Shown here: positions 1 through 9,481 of the stretch, piece by piece
Position numbering within the stretch: position 1 is the stretch's first letter
Layout of the letters: each line of letters opens with the position of its first letter
Source of the DNA: Streptomyces griseus subsp. griseus
Lineage (GTDB): Bacteria; Actinomycetota; Actinomycetes; Streptomycetales; Streptomycetaceae
Length of the DNA stretch: 64,000 nucleotides
Direction of reading: 5' to 3'
Assembly (NCBI RefSeq): GCF_000720255.1
Contig: NZ_JOJE01000027.1
Coordinates: forward strand, 62,001 to 126,000
The notes under the pieces: model-generated
What the model saw: only the letters and a program-made list of their open reading frames with translations
Told to the model about the DNA's origin: nothing
Databases searched by the model: none
Made by a program: the position numbers and the translations under genes

Positions 1-208
1 TTTGCGGGGGCAGGCTCCCGAAGCGCGGCCGCGCACGCCACGTCGCCGACCGGTCCTCGCCCGGCCTGCGCACCACCCTGAGCAGGCCGTCCCGGGCGTC
101 CGGCACCTCGAGGGACAGGGTGTGGAACCCCGCTTGGTGCCCGCACGGCCGGGCACGCCGAGGCCGCCCGCCCCACGGGCGGAACAAGTGCGGCTGCGCG
201 TCGGCCAT
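1..208 (-). CDS. Possible partial protein running off the left edge
   Basis: An open minus-strand frame starts at an ATG at 208 and is still open at the window edge, giving about 69 residues. It begins MADAQPHLFRPWGG and continues with a stretch (HQAGFHTLSLEVPDARDGLL) whose composition looks more like real protein than the competing frames, which are all Arg/Pro-rich. The ribosome-binding site is weak. I do not recognise the family, and the C-terminus lies outside the window. It could equally be a chance open frame in GC-rich DNA. Confidence 0.25.
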   Translation of the reverse strand, partial: MADAQPHLFRPWGGRPRRARPCGHQAGFHTLSLEVPDARDGLLRVVRRPGEDRSATWRARPRFGSLPPQ

Positions 209-556
209 CCGGCCGCCTGACCGCGGACAGCGCACGTCATGGCACGCGCCCAAGCAGTACGCCGTCGCCGCGTCCGGGCAGTGGACCGACACGGAGGAGC
301 GCCGCCGTCGACTGCCCGCCGGTGAGGTCCCAGAGCCAGGCCCCGGCGGTCTCCAGCTCCCGTTGGTCTCAAGACAGCTCACGCACACAGGCTGTCGGCG
401 TCCCTCCTGATCAGCTCACCCGGGCGGATGGATCAATCGGTCATTCAGCTCAACAACCGCGGAACCCGGGCGGCGTCGCTCGACCGGGAGGACTAGGTTC
501 CGCTGGGTTGGTTGCGCACAGCGCGCACTCGTGCACTGTTGCCGAGCGAGGGACTG
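209..556. other. Gene-free stretch upstream of ctaD
   Basis: About 350 bases in which I find no convincing gene. The open plus-strand frames here are Arg/Pro/Gly-rich GC artefacts. It presumably carries the promoter of ctaD, but I see no clear -35/-10 pair or operator. Confidence 0.4.
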
Positions 557-2269
557 ATGGCGACACATACCGAACCGGTTTCACCAGTGGCGGCCGCGGA
601 GCGCCGCACCCGGGGCCAGGTGATCGTCTCCTGGCTGACCACGACCGACCACAAGAAGATCGGGCACCTCTACCTGATCACGTCGTTCGGGTTCTTCCTG
701 ATCGGCGGGGCGCTGGCGATGGTGCTGAGGGCGGAACTGGCCCGGCCCGGGATGCAGATCGTGTCCCAGGAGCAGTACAACCAGGCGTTCACGTTGCACG
801 GCACTCTGATGCTGCTGCTGTTCGCCACCCCGACGTTCGCCGGGTTCGCCAACGCGATCATGCCGCTGCAGATCGGCTCGCCGGACGTCGCCTTCCCGCG
901 GCTGAACATGTTCGCGTACTGGCTGTTCCTCTTCGGCGGCCTGATCGTGGCCAGCAGCCCGATGGTGCCCGACGGCGCCGCCGACTTCGGCTGGACCGCC
1001 TACACGCCTCTCAGCGGTGTCGAGCGCACCGGCCAGGTGGGCGGTGACCTGTGGATCATGGGGCTGGCGCTCACGGGATTCGGCACGATCCTCGGCGCGG
1101 TCAACTTCATCACCACGATCATCTGCATGCGCGCCCCCGGCATGACCATGTTCCGGATGCCGATCTTCACCTGGAACGTGCTGCTGACCTCGGTGCTGGT
1201 GCTGTTCGCCTTCCCGGTGCTGGCGGCCGCCCTGTTCGCGCTGGAGGCCGACCGGAAGTTCGGCGCGCACATCTTCGACCCGGAGAACGGCGGAGCCATC
1301 CTCTGGCAGCACCTGTTCTGGTTCTTCGGCCACCCCGAGGTCTACATCCTCGCGCTGCCCTTCTTCGGCGTGATCACCGAGATCATCCCCGTCTTCGCCC
1401 GTAAGCCGATCTTCGGGTACACGGGTCTGATCGCCGCCACCATCTCCATCGCCGGGCTCTCCGTCACGGTGTGGGCCCACCACATGTTCGCCACCGGCGC
1501 GGTCCTGCTGCCCTTCTTCTCCTTCATGACCTACCTCATCGCCGTGCCCACCGGGGTGAAGTTCTTCAACTGGATCGGCACCATGTGGAAGGGCTCGCTC
1601 TCCTTCGAGCCGCCGATGCTGTGGGCGGTCGGCTTCCTGGTCACGTTCCTCTTCGGCGGCCTGACCGGTGTGATCCTGGGCTCCCCGCCGCTGGACTGGG
1701 AGGTGACGGACTCGTACTTCGTGGTCGCACACTTCCACTACGTGCTCTTCGGCACGATCGTCTTCGCGATGTTCGGCGGATTCAGCTTCTGGTGGCCGAA
1801 GATGACCGGCACCATGCTCGACCACCGCCTGGAGAAGATTCACTTCTGGACACTGTTCGTCGGCTTCCACACCACGTTCCTGGTGCAGCACTGGCTCGGC
1901 GTCGAAGGGATGCCCCGCCGGTACGCCGACTACCTCGCCGCCGACGGCTTCACCACCCTCAACACCGTCTCCTCCATCGGCGCCTTCCTCCTCGGCCTGT
2001 CCACACTGCCGTTCCTCTACAACGTCTGGAAGACCGCCCAGCGCGGCAAGCGCGTCGAGGCCGACGACCCCTGGGGGTACGGCCGCTCCCTGGAGTGGGC
2101 CACCGCCTGTCCGCCCCCGCGCCACAACTTCGTCACCCTGCCCCGCATCCGCTCCGAGTCGCCCGCCTTCGACCTGCACCACCCGGACCTCGCCGAGCTC
2201 GAGTACACGGAGCACGCCGGACAGCGCGACGCCCTGGACGCCGAGGGCCACAGAGGCGAACCGCGGTGA
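557..2269 (+). CDS. ctaD: Cytochrome c oxidase subunit I (aa3-type)
   Basis: Catalytic subunit of the aa3 terminal oxidase. It reduces O2 to water with electrons from the cytochrome bc1/c branch and pumps protons across the cytoplasmic membrane. The 570-residue protein has the family's twelve-helix pattern and all metal ligands: H81 (heme a), the FFGHPEVY motif with H259 and cross-link Tyr263 (CuB), H308/H309 (CuB), and H392 and H394 in [10 protein letters not shown] (heme a3 and heme a). The start chosen is the ATG at 557, with a GAGGGA ribosome-binding site just upstream; an in-frame ATG at 512 would add 15 residues that are not family-like. No ctaC, ctaE or ctaF lies nearby, so this is probably an extra, stand-alone ctaD copy. 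A small protein overlaps its stop codon. Confidence 0.96.
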   Translation: MATHTEPVSPVAAAERRTRGQVIVSWLTTTDHKKIGHLYLITSFGFFLIGGALAMVLRAELARPGMQIVSQEQYNQAFTLHGTLMLLLFATPTFAGFANAIMPLQIGSPDVAFPRLNMFAYWLFLFGGLIVASSPMVPDGAADFGWTAYTPLSGVERTGQVGGDLWIMGLALTGFGTILGAVNFITTIICMRAPGMTMFRMPIFTWNVLLTSVLVLFAFPVLAAALFALEADRKFGAHIFDPENGGAILWQHLFWFFGHPEVYILALPFFGVITEIIPVFARKPIFGYTGLIAATISIAGLSVTVWAHHMFATGAVLLPFFSFMTYLIAVPTGVKFFNWIGTMWKGSLSFEPPMLWAVGFLVTFLFGGLTGVILGSPPLDWEVTDSYFVVAHFHYVLFGTIVFAMFGGFSFWWPKMTGTMLDHRLEKIHFWTLFVGFHTTFLVQHWLGVEGMPRRYADYLAADGFTTLNTVSSIGAFLLGLSTLPFLYNVWKTAQRGKRVEADDPWGYGRSLEWATACPPPRHNFVTLPRIRSESPAFDLHHPDLAELEYTEHAGQRDALDAEGHRGEPR

Positions 2270-2640
2270 GACGCCTCGGGCACCGGGCACCCCGCGAGGA
2301 GGGCGACGGCGAACTGGCCGCCACCGTCGAGGGCTACCTCCTCGCCCACAGTCACCAGGAGCAAGCACGCCGCGAAGCGGAGAGCCTCTGCGCCCGCATG
2401 CCGTGGCTGACCACCGCCCAGGCCGAGGACGTCAGCCGCCACTACGTCCGTCAGCGCATCGTCCTGACCCGCCAGATGCTGAGGAGCACGGTCGAACGGG
2501 CCGACCAACTGCGCCAGGAGTACGAGGAGCGCTACGCCGCTCTCCGCCGCGATCTGCTGAAACGCCACGCAGCCTGTGCCTCCGCCGTCCTCGCCTGCGC
2601 CGTCGCGGTGAGCACGGCGGCGAGCCTGTTCAGTCGTTAG
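2266..2640 (+). CDS. Small hypothetical membrane-anchored protein translationally coupled to ctaD
   Basis: A 124-residue protein starting at a GTG that overlaps the ctaD stop codon in a GTGA arrangement, so translation is probably coupled. The body is charged and helical (for example [12 protein letters not shown] and [20 protein letters not shown] stretches, about residues 65-98). It ends with one hydrophobic segment (about residues 104-120), suggesting a C-terminal membrane anchor. Similar short genes accompany stand-alone ctaD copies in streptomycetes, as far as I recall; a role in oxidase assembly or stability is a guess from position only. No known domain is visible. Confidence 0.7.
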   Translation: MRRLGHRAPREEGDGELAATVEGYLLAHSHQEQARREAESLCARMPWLTTAQAEDVSRHYVRQRIVLTRQMLRSTVERADQLRQEYEERYAALRRDLLKRHAACASAVLACAVAVSTAASLFSR

Positions 2641-3070
2641 GTTCCGCCAACCGGGCGCGCCGGTCGGCGCCGTGGTCCTGTCCAGCATCGCGCCGTACGT
2701 CGGTTGTCGTTCCCCCAGCCTTGCGCACGGCGTCCTTGGTGCGTCCATGAGGACCGCGACGGGGCCCAGGGCGACGTTCGCGGTCGCGGCCTCCACGCCG
2801 GGGCGCGGGCGCGTGGGAGCCATGGCCCTCGGCGGCGTTGATGCCCTTGGCCACGGTGGCCGGCGTGTTGGGGTCGGCGGTTCGCCGGACGTGGGTGAAC
2901 GCGTAGCGTTCCTCGGCCCGGGCGGGCCGCCGTACGTCACGGCGCAGGGCGAGGAGCTGCGGCATGAACTTCGGATCGTCGGTGTCCATGTCGTCCAGCG
3001 TCGCGAGCCGCTCCTTGGCCTCACCTCCTCCTCCGCGGTCCGGGCTGCCGAGAGAGCTTGACGGAACCAC
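2630..3070 (-). pseudogene. Hemerythrin-like (HHE domain) protein remnant with frameshifts
   Basis: The minus-strand frame from 3070 contains AKERLATLDDMDTDDPKF followed by a helical segment like the second half of Streptomyces HHE-domain proteins (LLALRRDVR.. with an acidic motif). Family proteins usually continue with an 'APTRPHP' tail. Here that tail (APTRPRPG) and GPVAVLMD lie in a neighbouring frame, and the reading then returns to the first frame at RTKDAVRKAGG. At least two frameshifts are therefore needed to follow the ancestral protein. The N-terminal half with the first iron ligands is missing. The iron-binding His/Glu spacing is also degraded (the expected VRRHVREEE reads VRRPARAEE), so I call it non-functional. 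It ends against the gene downstream of ctaD. Confidence 0.6.
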
Positions 3071-3138
3071 CGGCGTCCGAGGAAACCGCGCCGCCGCGGG
3101 GTGCCGGGGCCGGCGGTCGACAACGGGCCGCCGGGCGG

Positions 3139-6012
3139 TCAGGCCACCGGGTAGGCGTCGTAGTCGCCGAGGAGGTCGGCGTAGACGTCGACGGAGGTGG
3201 AGCCGGCGTTGTACAGGTCGACCACACCGTCGGTGCCGACCTTGACCAGCGCGCGGTTGGCCACGGTGCGTCCGGCGGTGAAGTCGACCGAGTACACGCC
3301 GGGGCGGGAAGTGCCGTCGGCGTAGGCGACGAGGTAGCCGCTGCCGGACGGCGAGGGCACGGTGACGTTGAGGTCGACGGCACTCACCCCGCTCGCCGGG
3401 ACGCCCTGCGCACCGGCGACCTTGAGCTTGAGTGTGGCGTGGGCGCCGAGCTTGGCGATCTTCCCGCCGGTGCCGGTGCCGGTGCCGGTGTTGAGGATCC
3501 GCATCGGGCTGACGGGCTGGAACTCCGCACCGCTCGCGCTCGGGCCGTACCAGCCGACGAGGTCCGCGACCAGGTTCGCCGACGACGTCCCGGCGTTGTG
3601 CAGCACGACCTTGCCGTCCACGAGCGGGAGCACGATCTCGTCGGAGGCGGTCTGCCCGGTGGTCCAGTACGGGCCCGTCACGCTGGAGCCGGAGGTGCCG
3701 TGGGTGGCGACGGTGAGGTGGCCGGACGCCCTGGTGGTGGTCGCCGCGACATTGAGCACCACCGCGTTCGCGCCGGTCGGGACGCCATGGGTGCCGGTGA
3801 CGGCCAGCGTGACCGAGTGGCCGCCGGCGACGGGGCCGGTGACGCCGCCGGTGCCGTTGCGGGTGTCGAGCAGGCGGGCCGGCGTGGCGGGGTGGTAGGT
3901 GCGGCCGTACTGCGCGTGCGACTGCAGGCCCACCGTGGCCACCGTGACCGTCACGGCACCGGAGCTGCCGTTGTAGAGGTCGACCGAACCGGTCGGGGTG
4001 ACCTTCACGGTCTCCTCGTCGGTGGCCGTACGGCCGGGCGCGAAGTCGATGCCGGCGGTGCCCGGCCGGGTGGTGCCGTCGGCGTAGAGGGTCAGGGCAC
4101 CGCTCGCCTTGGCTCCGCTGGTGACGATCTCCAACTGGGCGGCGTCCACGCCCGCGGACCCCGCCCGCACCGTGGCCGCGGAGAGCTTCAGGACCCCGTG
4201 CGCGGCGATCGTCTTCTCGGTGTCGTACAGCGGGGTGATCGGCAGGAAGGCGTCTGCGGCGTGGAAGACCGCCTTGGCGGTGGTCGTGCGGCCGAGCAGG
4301 TCCGTCTGCGTCAGCGTGGCGGTGTACGTGCCGGGCGCCGAGTACTGGTGCTCCACCTGCTGTGCGCCGTCGGCGAGGTTCTCCTGGGCGCCGTCACCGA
4401 ACGTCAGAGTCCGGGAGGCGACCTCCCAGGCGTTCGACGGTTCCGGGACGGTGAACAGCCCCGCCCCGGAGGTGACCTCGCCGTTGTTCGCGGCCGGCGC
4501 GGCGGCGGACATCGACGCGGCCGGCGGGGTGGCCGTACCCGCCACGACGCGTGCGTACCGCAGGATCCGGCTCGACCCGCTGGTGTCGGTCACCGTGATC
4601 GTCACGGCGTACGTACCCGGCTCCGTGTACGTGTGGCTGATCGGCTCGCCCGCGGCGCCGACGGCCGGGGCGCTGCCGTCCCCGAAGTCGACCGCGTAGC
4701 TGAGTGGTTCGCCCCACGAACCGGTGGCGTCGTCGGTCTTCACCGAGGTGGCGAACGGCGCGACACCGCTCGTCGGCGACGGCGTGTCGTCGGACGGGAC
4801 GGTGATGGTGTCCTGCCGCTCGATGGCGCCCCGGTCGGTGTGGGTGTCCGTGCCGCTGCCGGTGTCTTCGACCAGCGGGTCGTCCACCCGTGGCGCGCCG
4901 TCCACGTCGGTGGTCGTCTCACCGGGCGCGTCGGCGTCCGCCGAGTCTACGAGGACGGAACGCTCGGCCGGTGCCTGGAGGGCGTTCAGGCTGAGCCCGT
5001 CGATGTCGTGTGCGCCCTGCCCGGTCGCGTCCCGCAGTGCCGCGGCGGTGGTGTAGGAGGTGCCCGCCCAGGAGTATTCGGCGTGCGACTGGGTGGAACC
5101 GGCGGCGCCGTTGGCCGCCACGTTGTGGTCGCCGGTGACCTGGCCCGCCGAGTCGGCCGACACCTCGTAGAGCGGGGCGGTGGGTTCCGGGCACGTGCTG
5201 CTCTGCGCCGTCGTCGCGGAGGCGACGACGTCGTTCTCCAGAACCCCGGAACTCCCGCCGTCCAGCGAGATCCCGGTGGCGCACGGCGACTCCACCGAAT
5301 TGCTCGTCACGTCCGCGCCGGCCGTCCCGCTCACGGCGATCCCGCCCTGCCGCGGAGTGGCAACCACATTCGTCGTCACGGTGAGCTGCCGGGCCCCTGA
5401 CTCCACCCGCACCCCGTACCCGTATCCGTTGTCGACCCGGTCCCGGGACACGGTCACGTCCGAGGACGCGCCATCCACGGCGACCGCGCTCCCCGTACCG
5501 GATACCGGTAGCGCGGCGTGGAACGACAACCGGTCCAGGGTGACGTCCTCAGACCCCGTCACATCCACCCCGTCCCCTCCGCCGTGCGAGAACGCCAGCG
5601 ACTCGACGCGCACGTCGTGCACCGCTCCCAGCGTCAACGCCGGCGAGGAGCCCGTCGGCGCGATCTCCGCCTCCGTGCCACCCACGCCGGTCGACGCCCC
5701 GGTGAACGTGATGGGCGCCGAGTCCGTCCCTGACCGCGTCAACGCCACCGACTCCTGGTACGCCCTGCCGTCCGGCGACTCGATCTCAACCGTCTGCCCC
5801 GGCTCCACGACGTCCGCCGCCGCCTGCACCGTGCAGAAGGGCGTGCCCCGCGTCCCGGTGCCGCTGTCGCTGCACGCCGCGTCGTGGTTCACGTACAACG
5901 TCCCGGCCGAACCCGCGTCGGCCGCCGCGGGCCCCGTCCCCCAACCGCTCACCACCCCCGCCAGGAGAAGCACGGCGACGGGCATTCCGGTGGTGGGGCG
6001 AGGTCTACGCAT
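3139..6012 (-). CDS. Large secreted protein with parallel beta-helix and PKD domains
   Basis: A 957-residue exported protein. It begins with a Sec signal peptide (MRRPRPT..., hydrophobic core VAVLLLAGVV, cleavage near AAADAG). The start is the ATG at 6012, because GGAGAC lies a few bases upstream; an earlier ATG at 6054 adds a hydrophilic extension before the signal. Residues about 30-370 form a pectate-lyase-like right-handed beta-helix with repeated short G/D/S/V turns. A PKD-like unit follows around residues 420-500 (FGDGSAP ... HTYTEPGTYAVTITV), with a second around 530-590. The C-terminal 350 residues are three to four repeats of a beta domain (each with a TxPxRLLDTRxGTG-like or GTGT element and a D[LY]YN motif) found in actinobacterial surface proteins. 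The substrate is unknown; polysaccharide binding or degradation is the usual role of such architectures. It stands alone, with no operon partner. Confidence 0.85.
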   Translation of the reverse strand: MRRPRPTTGMPVAVLLLAGVVSGWGTGPAAADAGSAGTLYVNHDAACSDSGTGTRGTPFCTVQAAADVVEPGQTVEIESPDGRAYQESVALTRSGTDSAPITFTGASTGVGGTEAEIAPTGSSPALTLGAVHDVRVESLAFSHGGGDGVDVTGSEDVTLDRLSFHAALPVSGTGSAVAVDGASSDVTVSRDRVDNGYGYGVRVESGARQLTVTTNVVATPRQGGIAVSGTAGADVTSNSVESPCATGISLDGGSSGVLENDVVASATTAQSSTCPEPTAPLYEVSADSAGQVTGDHNVAANGAAGSTQSHAEYSWAGTSYTTAAALRDATGQGAHDIDGLSLNALQAPAERSVLVDSADADAPGETTTDVDGAPRVDDPLVEDTGSGTDTHTDRGAIERQDTITVPSDDTPSPTSGVAPFATSVKTDDATGSWGEPLSYAVDFGDGSAPAVGAAGEPISHTYTEPGTYAVTITVTDTSGSSRILRYARVVAGTATPPAASMSAAAPAANNGEVTSGAGLFTVPEPSNAWEVASRTLTFGDGAQENLADGAQQVEHQYSAPGTYTATLTQTDLLGRTTTAKAVFHAADAFLPITPLYDTEKTIAAHGVLKLSAATVRAGSAGVDAAQLEIVTSGAKASGALTLYADGTTRPGTAGIDFAPGRTATDEETVKVTPTGSVDLYNGSSGAVTVTVATVGLQSHAQYGRTYHPATPARLLDTRNGTGGVTGPVAGGHSVTLAVTGTHGVPTGANAVVLNVAATTTRASGHLTVATHGTSGSSVTGPYWTTGQTASDEIVLPLVDGKVVLHNAGTSSANLVADLVGWYGPSASGAEFQPVSPMRILNTGTGTGTGGKIAKLGAHATLKLKVAGAQGVPASGVSAVDLNVTVPSPSGSGYLVAYADGTSRPGVYSVDFTAGRTVANRALVKVGTDGVVDLYNAGSTSVDVYADLLGDYDAYPVA

Positions 6013-6120
6013 GAGGTCTCCACGGAGGGTTTTCGCGGCGAGGCTGATGAACACCTCAACGCTGACGCGCTGCCGTCAGCCTCCCAGCCGTCCACCCAAG
6101 GAAGGACCATGATCAACCCT

Positions 6121-6146
6121 CGCCTTACTCAAAACGGAGTAAGGCG
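6121..6146. repeat. Perfect 10-bp inverted repeat (hairpin)
   Basis: CGCCTTACTC and GAGTAAGGCG form a perfect 10-bp stem with a 6-base loop (AAAACG). No T-run follows, so an intrinsic terminator is possible only in the relaxed actinobacterial sense. It lies immediately before the small ORF that the transposon interrupts, and about 110 bases upstream of the secreted-protein gene. It could be a terminator, an operator or a post-transcriptional element. Confidence 0.55.
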
Positions 6147-6148
6147 GG

Positions 6149-6184
6149 ATGAGTTGGACGGACCGCCTCCAGTTGGTCCGCTAC
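6149..6184 (+). pseudogene. 5' piece of a small ORF split by the transposon
   Basis: Twelve codons (MSWTDRLQLVRY) start at the ATG at 6149 and run directly into the left target-site copy GCTAC. Joining this to the sequence after the right target-site copy (14137 onward) restores an in-frame continuation RGTDLDAP. The transposon therefore appears to have landed inside this gene. The protein family is not recognised. The ribosome-binding site is poor, so this rests mainly on the seamless reading across the reconstructed empty site. Confidence 0.45.
6180..6184 (+). repeat. Left target-site duplication GCTAC
   Basis: GCTAC directly abuts the left terminal inverted repeat and is repeated exactly at 14132-14136 next to the right one. 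A 5-bp direct duplication is the hallmark of Tn3-family transposition. Confidence 0.85.
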
Positions 6185-6233
6185 GGCCCTGTTCTCGTAT
6201 AGCTACGGCGAACAGACATGTAGCGCTGCGTGA
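6185..6233 (+). repeat. Left terminal inverted repeat
   Basis: Starts GGCCCTGTTCTCGTATAGCT. The first 28 bases are the exact reverse complement of 14104-14131; the next 21 match 14083-14103 with about five mismatches. This exceeds the usual 38-bp Tn3-family repeat. Confidence 0.88.
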
Positions 6234-6313
6234 CTGTTGTGGTCGTCGTTTCCCCTCGCTGGGCGTCTCGTTGAGCTGAACGAGTGGTCTCGGGCGGGGG
6301 TGGAGGAGCACGG

Positions 6314-8377
6314 GTGCGGCATGACTGGGAGCCGGAGGACCTGATCGAGGTCTGGACGCTGCTCGAAGACGACATGAAGCGGGTACGGAACAAGTCCGGG
6401 GCGACCCGGCTCGGGTTCGCTCTGCTGCTGAAGTTCTTCGAGGTGGAGGCCCGGTTCCCGGAGTCGGTCAAGGAGGTGCCGGCCGCCGCGGTGGAGTACG
6501 TGGCCCAGCAGGTGAAGGTTCCGGCCGGAGCGTGGGCGGACTACGACTGGCAGAGCAAGGCGATCCAGCGGCACCGGGGTGAGATCCGGGCGGCGTACGG
6601 GTTTCGGGCAAACACCGAGGAGGACCAGGACCGGCTGACGGCGTGGCTGGCGACGGAACTGTGCCCGGTGGAACTGTCGCGTGACCGGCTCGCGGCCGCG
6701 GTGGTGGCCCGGTGCCGCAACGACCGCATCGAGCCGCCGGCGCCCGGGCAGGTGCGGCGGCTGGTGGGCAAGGCGGTCAAGGACTTCGAGAAGCGGTTCT
6801 GCCGCAGCACGACGGACCGGCTCAGCCACACCACCCGTTCGCGGCTGGAGGGCCTGGTCGTGGGCGACGGCACCGACGAGGGCGCCGATGGTGACGGCGC
6901 GGTGGCCGGGGGCGGGCGGGCGCACTTCGCCGAGCTGAAGACGGACCCTGGTGCCCCGGGCCTGGAGAGCCTGCTGGCTGAGGTGAACAAGCTGGAGCGG
7001 GTACGGCGGCTGGAGTTGCCCGCGGACCTGTTCGCGGACGTGTCGGAGAAGCTGGTGGACGCCTGGCGGGCGCGGGCGTCGAAGGAGTACCCGGCGAACC
7101 TGGAGCGGATGAAGCCGCTGCGGCGGCTGACGCTGCTGGCCACGCTGTGCCATGTCCGGCATACGGAGATCACCGACTCCCTGGTGGACCTGTTCATCCA
7201 GCTCGTGCTGAAGATCAACACCCGGGCGGAGCGGAAGGTCGACAAGGAGCTGGGGGCGGAGCTGAAGAAGGTCCGTGGCAAGGAGGCGATGCTGCTGCGG
7301 GTGGCGGAGGCGGCGCTGTCGGAGCCGTCCGGCACGGTGCGGCGGGTGATCTTCCCGGTGGTCGGCGGAGAGAAGACGCTCAAGGCCCTGGCGGCGGAGG
7401 CCGCGGCGAACGAGGCCCGATACAAGGCCAGGGTCCGCACGGTGCTGCGGTCGTCGTACTCGGCGCACTGGCGGCGGCTGCTCGCGCCGCTGCTGAAGGC
7501 GCTGGAGCTGAAGTGCTACAACACCGCCTACCGGCCGGTGATGGACGCGATCGACCTGCTGGGGCGGTACCTGGAGCAGCCGCTGAAGGAGGGCGCGTTC
7601 TTCGACCCGGCCGAGACGGTGCCGCTGGACGGGGTGGTCCCGGAGCAGTGGCGGGCAGCGGTCGTGGACGACAAGGGTTGTGTCGAGCGCATCCCGTACG
7701 AGCTGTGCGTGCTCGTGGCGCTGCGGGACGCGCTGCGCCGGCGGGAGATCTGGGTGGTGGGCGCGAACCGGTGGCGCAACCCGGAGGACGACCTGCCCGC
7801 CGACTTCGAGGACAACCGGGACGTTCACTACGCGGCCCTGGGCCAGCCGCAGGACGCCGGTGAGTTCATCGCCGCGCTTCACGGCAGGCTGCGGGCGCCT
7901 TTGGACCGCTTCGACCGCGCCCTGGCCGAGGGCAGCACAGGCGGGGTGGCGATCGTGAAGAAACACGGCGAGCCGTGGATCCGGGTCTCCCCGCGCGGCA
8001 AGCAGGACGAGCCGGAGTCCCTGGTGGCGATCAAGGCGGAGATCGAACGGCGCTGGGGCACCATCGACCTGCTGGACATCTTGAAGTACGCCGAGTTCGA
8101 CACGGACTTCATCGCCGAGTTCACCTCGGTCGCCACCCGCGAGAACCTGTCCAAGGACGTGCTGCGGCGCCGGCTGCTGCTGGTGCTCTTCGGCCTCGGC
8201 ACCAACATGGGCATCAAGCGGGTCGCGGTGACCGGCAAGCACGGCGAGTCCGAGGCGACGCTGCGCCGGGTGCGGCACCTGTTCGTCAACCGGGCCAACC
8301 TGCGCGCCGCGCTGGTGAAGCTGGTGAACGCCACCTTCGCGGGACGAGGCGGCGCCGGCCGGGAGGTGATGCCGTGA
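6314..8377 (+). pseudogene. tnpA: Tn3-family transposase, C-terminal catalytic third missing
   Basis: 687 residues matching the N-terminal and middle parts of Tn3-family TnpA (usual length about 1,000). The N-terminal DUF4158-type DNA-binding region spans about residues 1-170 (TRLGFALLLKFFEVEARFP, then the YDWQSKAIQRHR region). The middle part reads up to FTSVATRENLSKDVLRRRLL, GTNMGIKRVA and LVKLVNATFA. In the family the next residues lead to the first catalytic Asp (xSDSKKF); here the frame instead runs into GRGGAGREVMP and stops. All three DDE residues are therefore absent and the protein cannot catalyse transposition. The start is GTG 6314, preceded by GGAGGAG five bases away; an in-frame GTG at 6284 is less likely. 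The stop overlaps the following integrase remnant (GTGA). Confidence 0.9.
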
Positions 8378-8910
8378 TTCTAGGCGTGGGCGGCTGGAGC
8401 GTTCTGCTCCAGGCGGGCGAAGCCGTCCGCAGCCCGGCCGCCCGCCTCGCCCTCGCGCTCGCGGCCATCCGCGCTCTCCACCTGGACGACGTGGACCTGG
8501 GCAACCGCCGGCTCGCCATCGCGGACGCGTTCGACCCATGGACGACCCACCAGACGCTGCTGGCCTAGCTGGACCACCGGCGGCAGCGCTGGCCGAACAC
8601 CGCCAACTCCCACCTGCTCATCAACCAGATGACCGCGCTGGAGACCGGGCCGGTCAGCGGCTGGTGGATCAAACACGAACTCCACGGCCAGGACGCCCCC
8701 CTGGAACGGCTCCGCGTCGACCGCCAGCTCGAAGAAGCCCACGGCCCCGACCCGCTCCACCTCGCCGACGTCTTCGGCCTGGACGAGAAGACCGCGATCC
8801 GCTACGCGGATTCCGCACGGCCCTGCTGGAGCAGGCCGCCGAGGTCGGCCCTGTGGAAGCTCCTCGAAAATCCGAAAATCTCCAGGGCCCCTCGCGTTCT
8901 CCACCTGATT
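8374..8910 (+). pseudogene. C-terminal remnant of a tyrosine-recombinase-like integrase
   Basis: Reads PAARLALALAAIRALHLDD, then a TAG at 8566 where related actinobacterial integrases have a Trp codon, then LDHRRQRWPNTANSHLLI, the ETGPVSGWWI region, and LEERLRVDRQLEEA-like and GPDPLHLADVFGLDEKTAIR motifs. A one-base shift near 8808 moves the tail (LLEQAAEVGP) into another frame. It lacks the N-terminal half and is broken by a nonsense codon and a frameshift. It is fused to the cut end of the transposase at about 8340-8376, marking a deletion junction inside the transposon. From there to 9003 no other gene is visible. Confidence 0.6.
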
Positions 8911-9003
8911 TGAGGGGCTCAACAACAGATCAGGGCCTCTCCTGGCGGCGGCCCTGTGACCCTGGCTGAGCGTCATCGCTTTGGGGCGCCGCCGCCGGTT
9001 GTC

Positions 9004-9393
9004 TCAGCGGCTGGTTGGCGCGTTCCAGTCGACCAGTTGGACGATGACGCCATTGGGGTCGCGGACCTGAAAGGCGCGCTCGCCCCACTCCTCGTCGGTC
9101 AGCCGCATGGTGATCGCGACGCCTTCGGAACGCAGGCGCGCCAGCTCGCCTTCGAGGTCCTCGACGACGAAGGCGAGGATCAGACCTGCGGTGTGCTCGT
9201 CGCGCTGGTCTGCCGGGAGGCTCTCCAGCCCCCGCCGCAAAAAGATGACGTTCATGCCCACGTCGTCGCGCGTCAGGGAGGCGAAGCCGTCGGCGGCCAT
9301 CTCCTCACGGAACCCGAAGTGCTCGACGAGGAAGGCGCTGGAGGCGGGAACATCGTCAACGTTGAGCGACACCGCACTAGAGGTGATCTTCAT
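9004..9393 (-). CDS. VOC/glyoxalase-fold protein
   Basis: A 129-residue single-domain vicinal-oxygen-chelate protein. It shows MKITSSAVSLNVDDVPASSA at the N-terminus, the 'FLVEHFGF' first strand-helix unit, and the typical C-terminal FQVRDPNGVIVQLVDW ending. VOC proteins bind a divalent metal and act in glyoxalase chemistry, dioxygenation or drug binding (bleomycin-resistance type); the substrate cannot be told from sequence. The start ATG at 9393 has a strong GGAGGAG site five bases upstream. It diverges from a TetR gene across a 90-bp region holding a nested palindrome, so it is almost certainly that repressor's target. It is transposon cargo. Confidence 0.85.
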   Translation of the reverse strand: MKITSSAVSLNVDDVPASSAFLVEHFGFREEMAADGFASLTRDDVGMNVIFLRRGLESLPADQRDEHTAGLILAFVVEDLEGELARLRSEGVAITMRLTDEEWGERAFQVRDPNGVIVQLVDWNAPTSR

Positions 9394-9425
9394 GGCAACT
9401 CCTCCGGAATCACACTGGGCACATT

Positions 9426-9458
9426 CTCTGTACGCAGTACAATGTACAGCGTACAGAG
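9426..9458. promoter_or_regulatory. Nested palindromic operator between VOC and TetR genes
   Basis: CTCTGTACGC (9426-9435) is perfectly mirrored by GCGTACAGAG (9449-9458). Inside the 13-base gap lies a second short palindrome, GTAC-AAT-GTAC (9437-9447). Its position between two divergent genes, one encoding a TetR protein, makes it the likely operator controlling both. Confidence 0.7.
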
Positions 9459-9481
9459 TCAGGTTGCGAGAGGATGCCCCC

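Noticed and set aside
581..2368. Long open frame antisense to ctaD (595 codons)
   Set aside because: Composition is His/Gly/Arg/Glu-rich, as expected for the shadow of a GC-rich gene, and ctaD on the other strand is unambiguous.
6204..8539. Long open frame antisense to the transposase
   Set aside because: Pro/Arg/His-rich shadow of the transposase gene with no family features.
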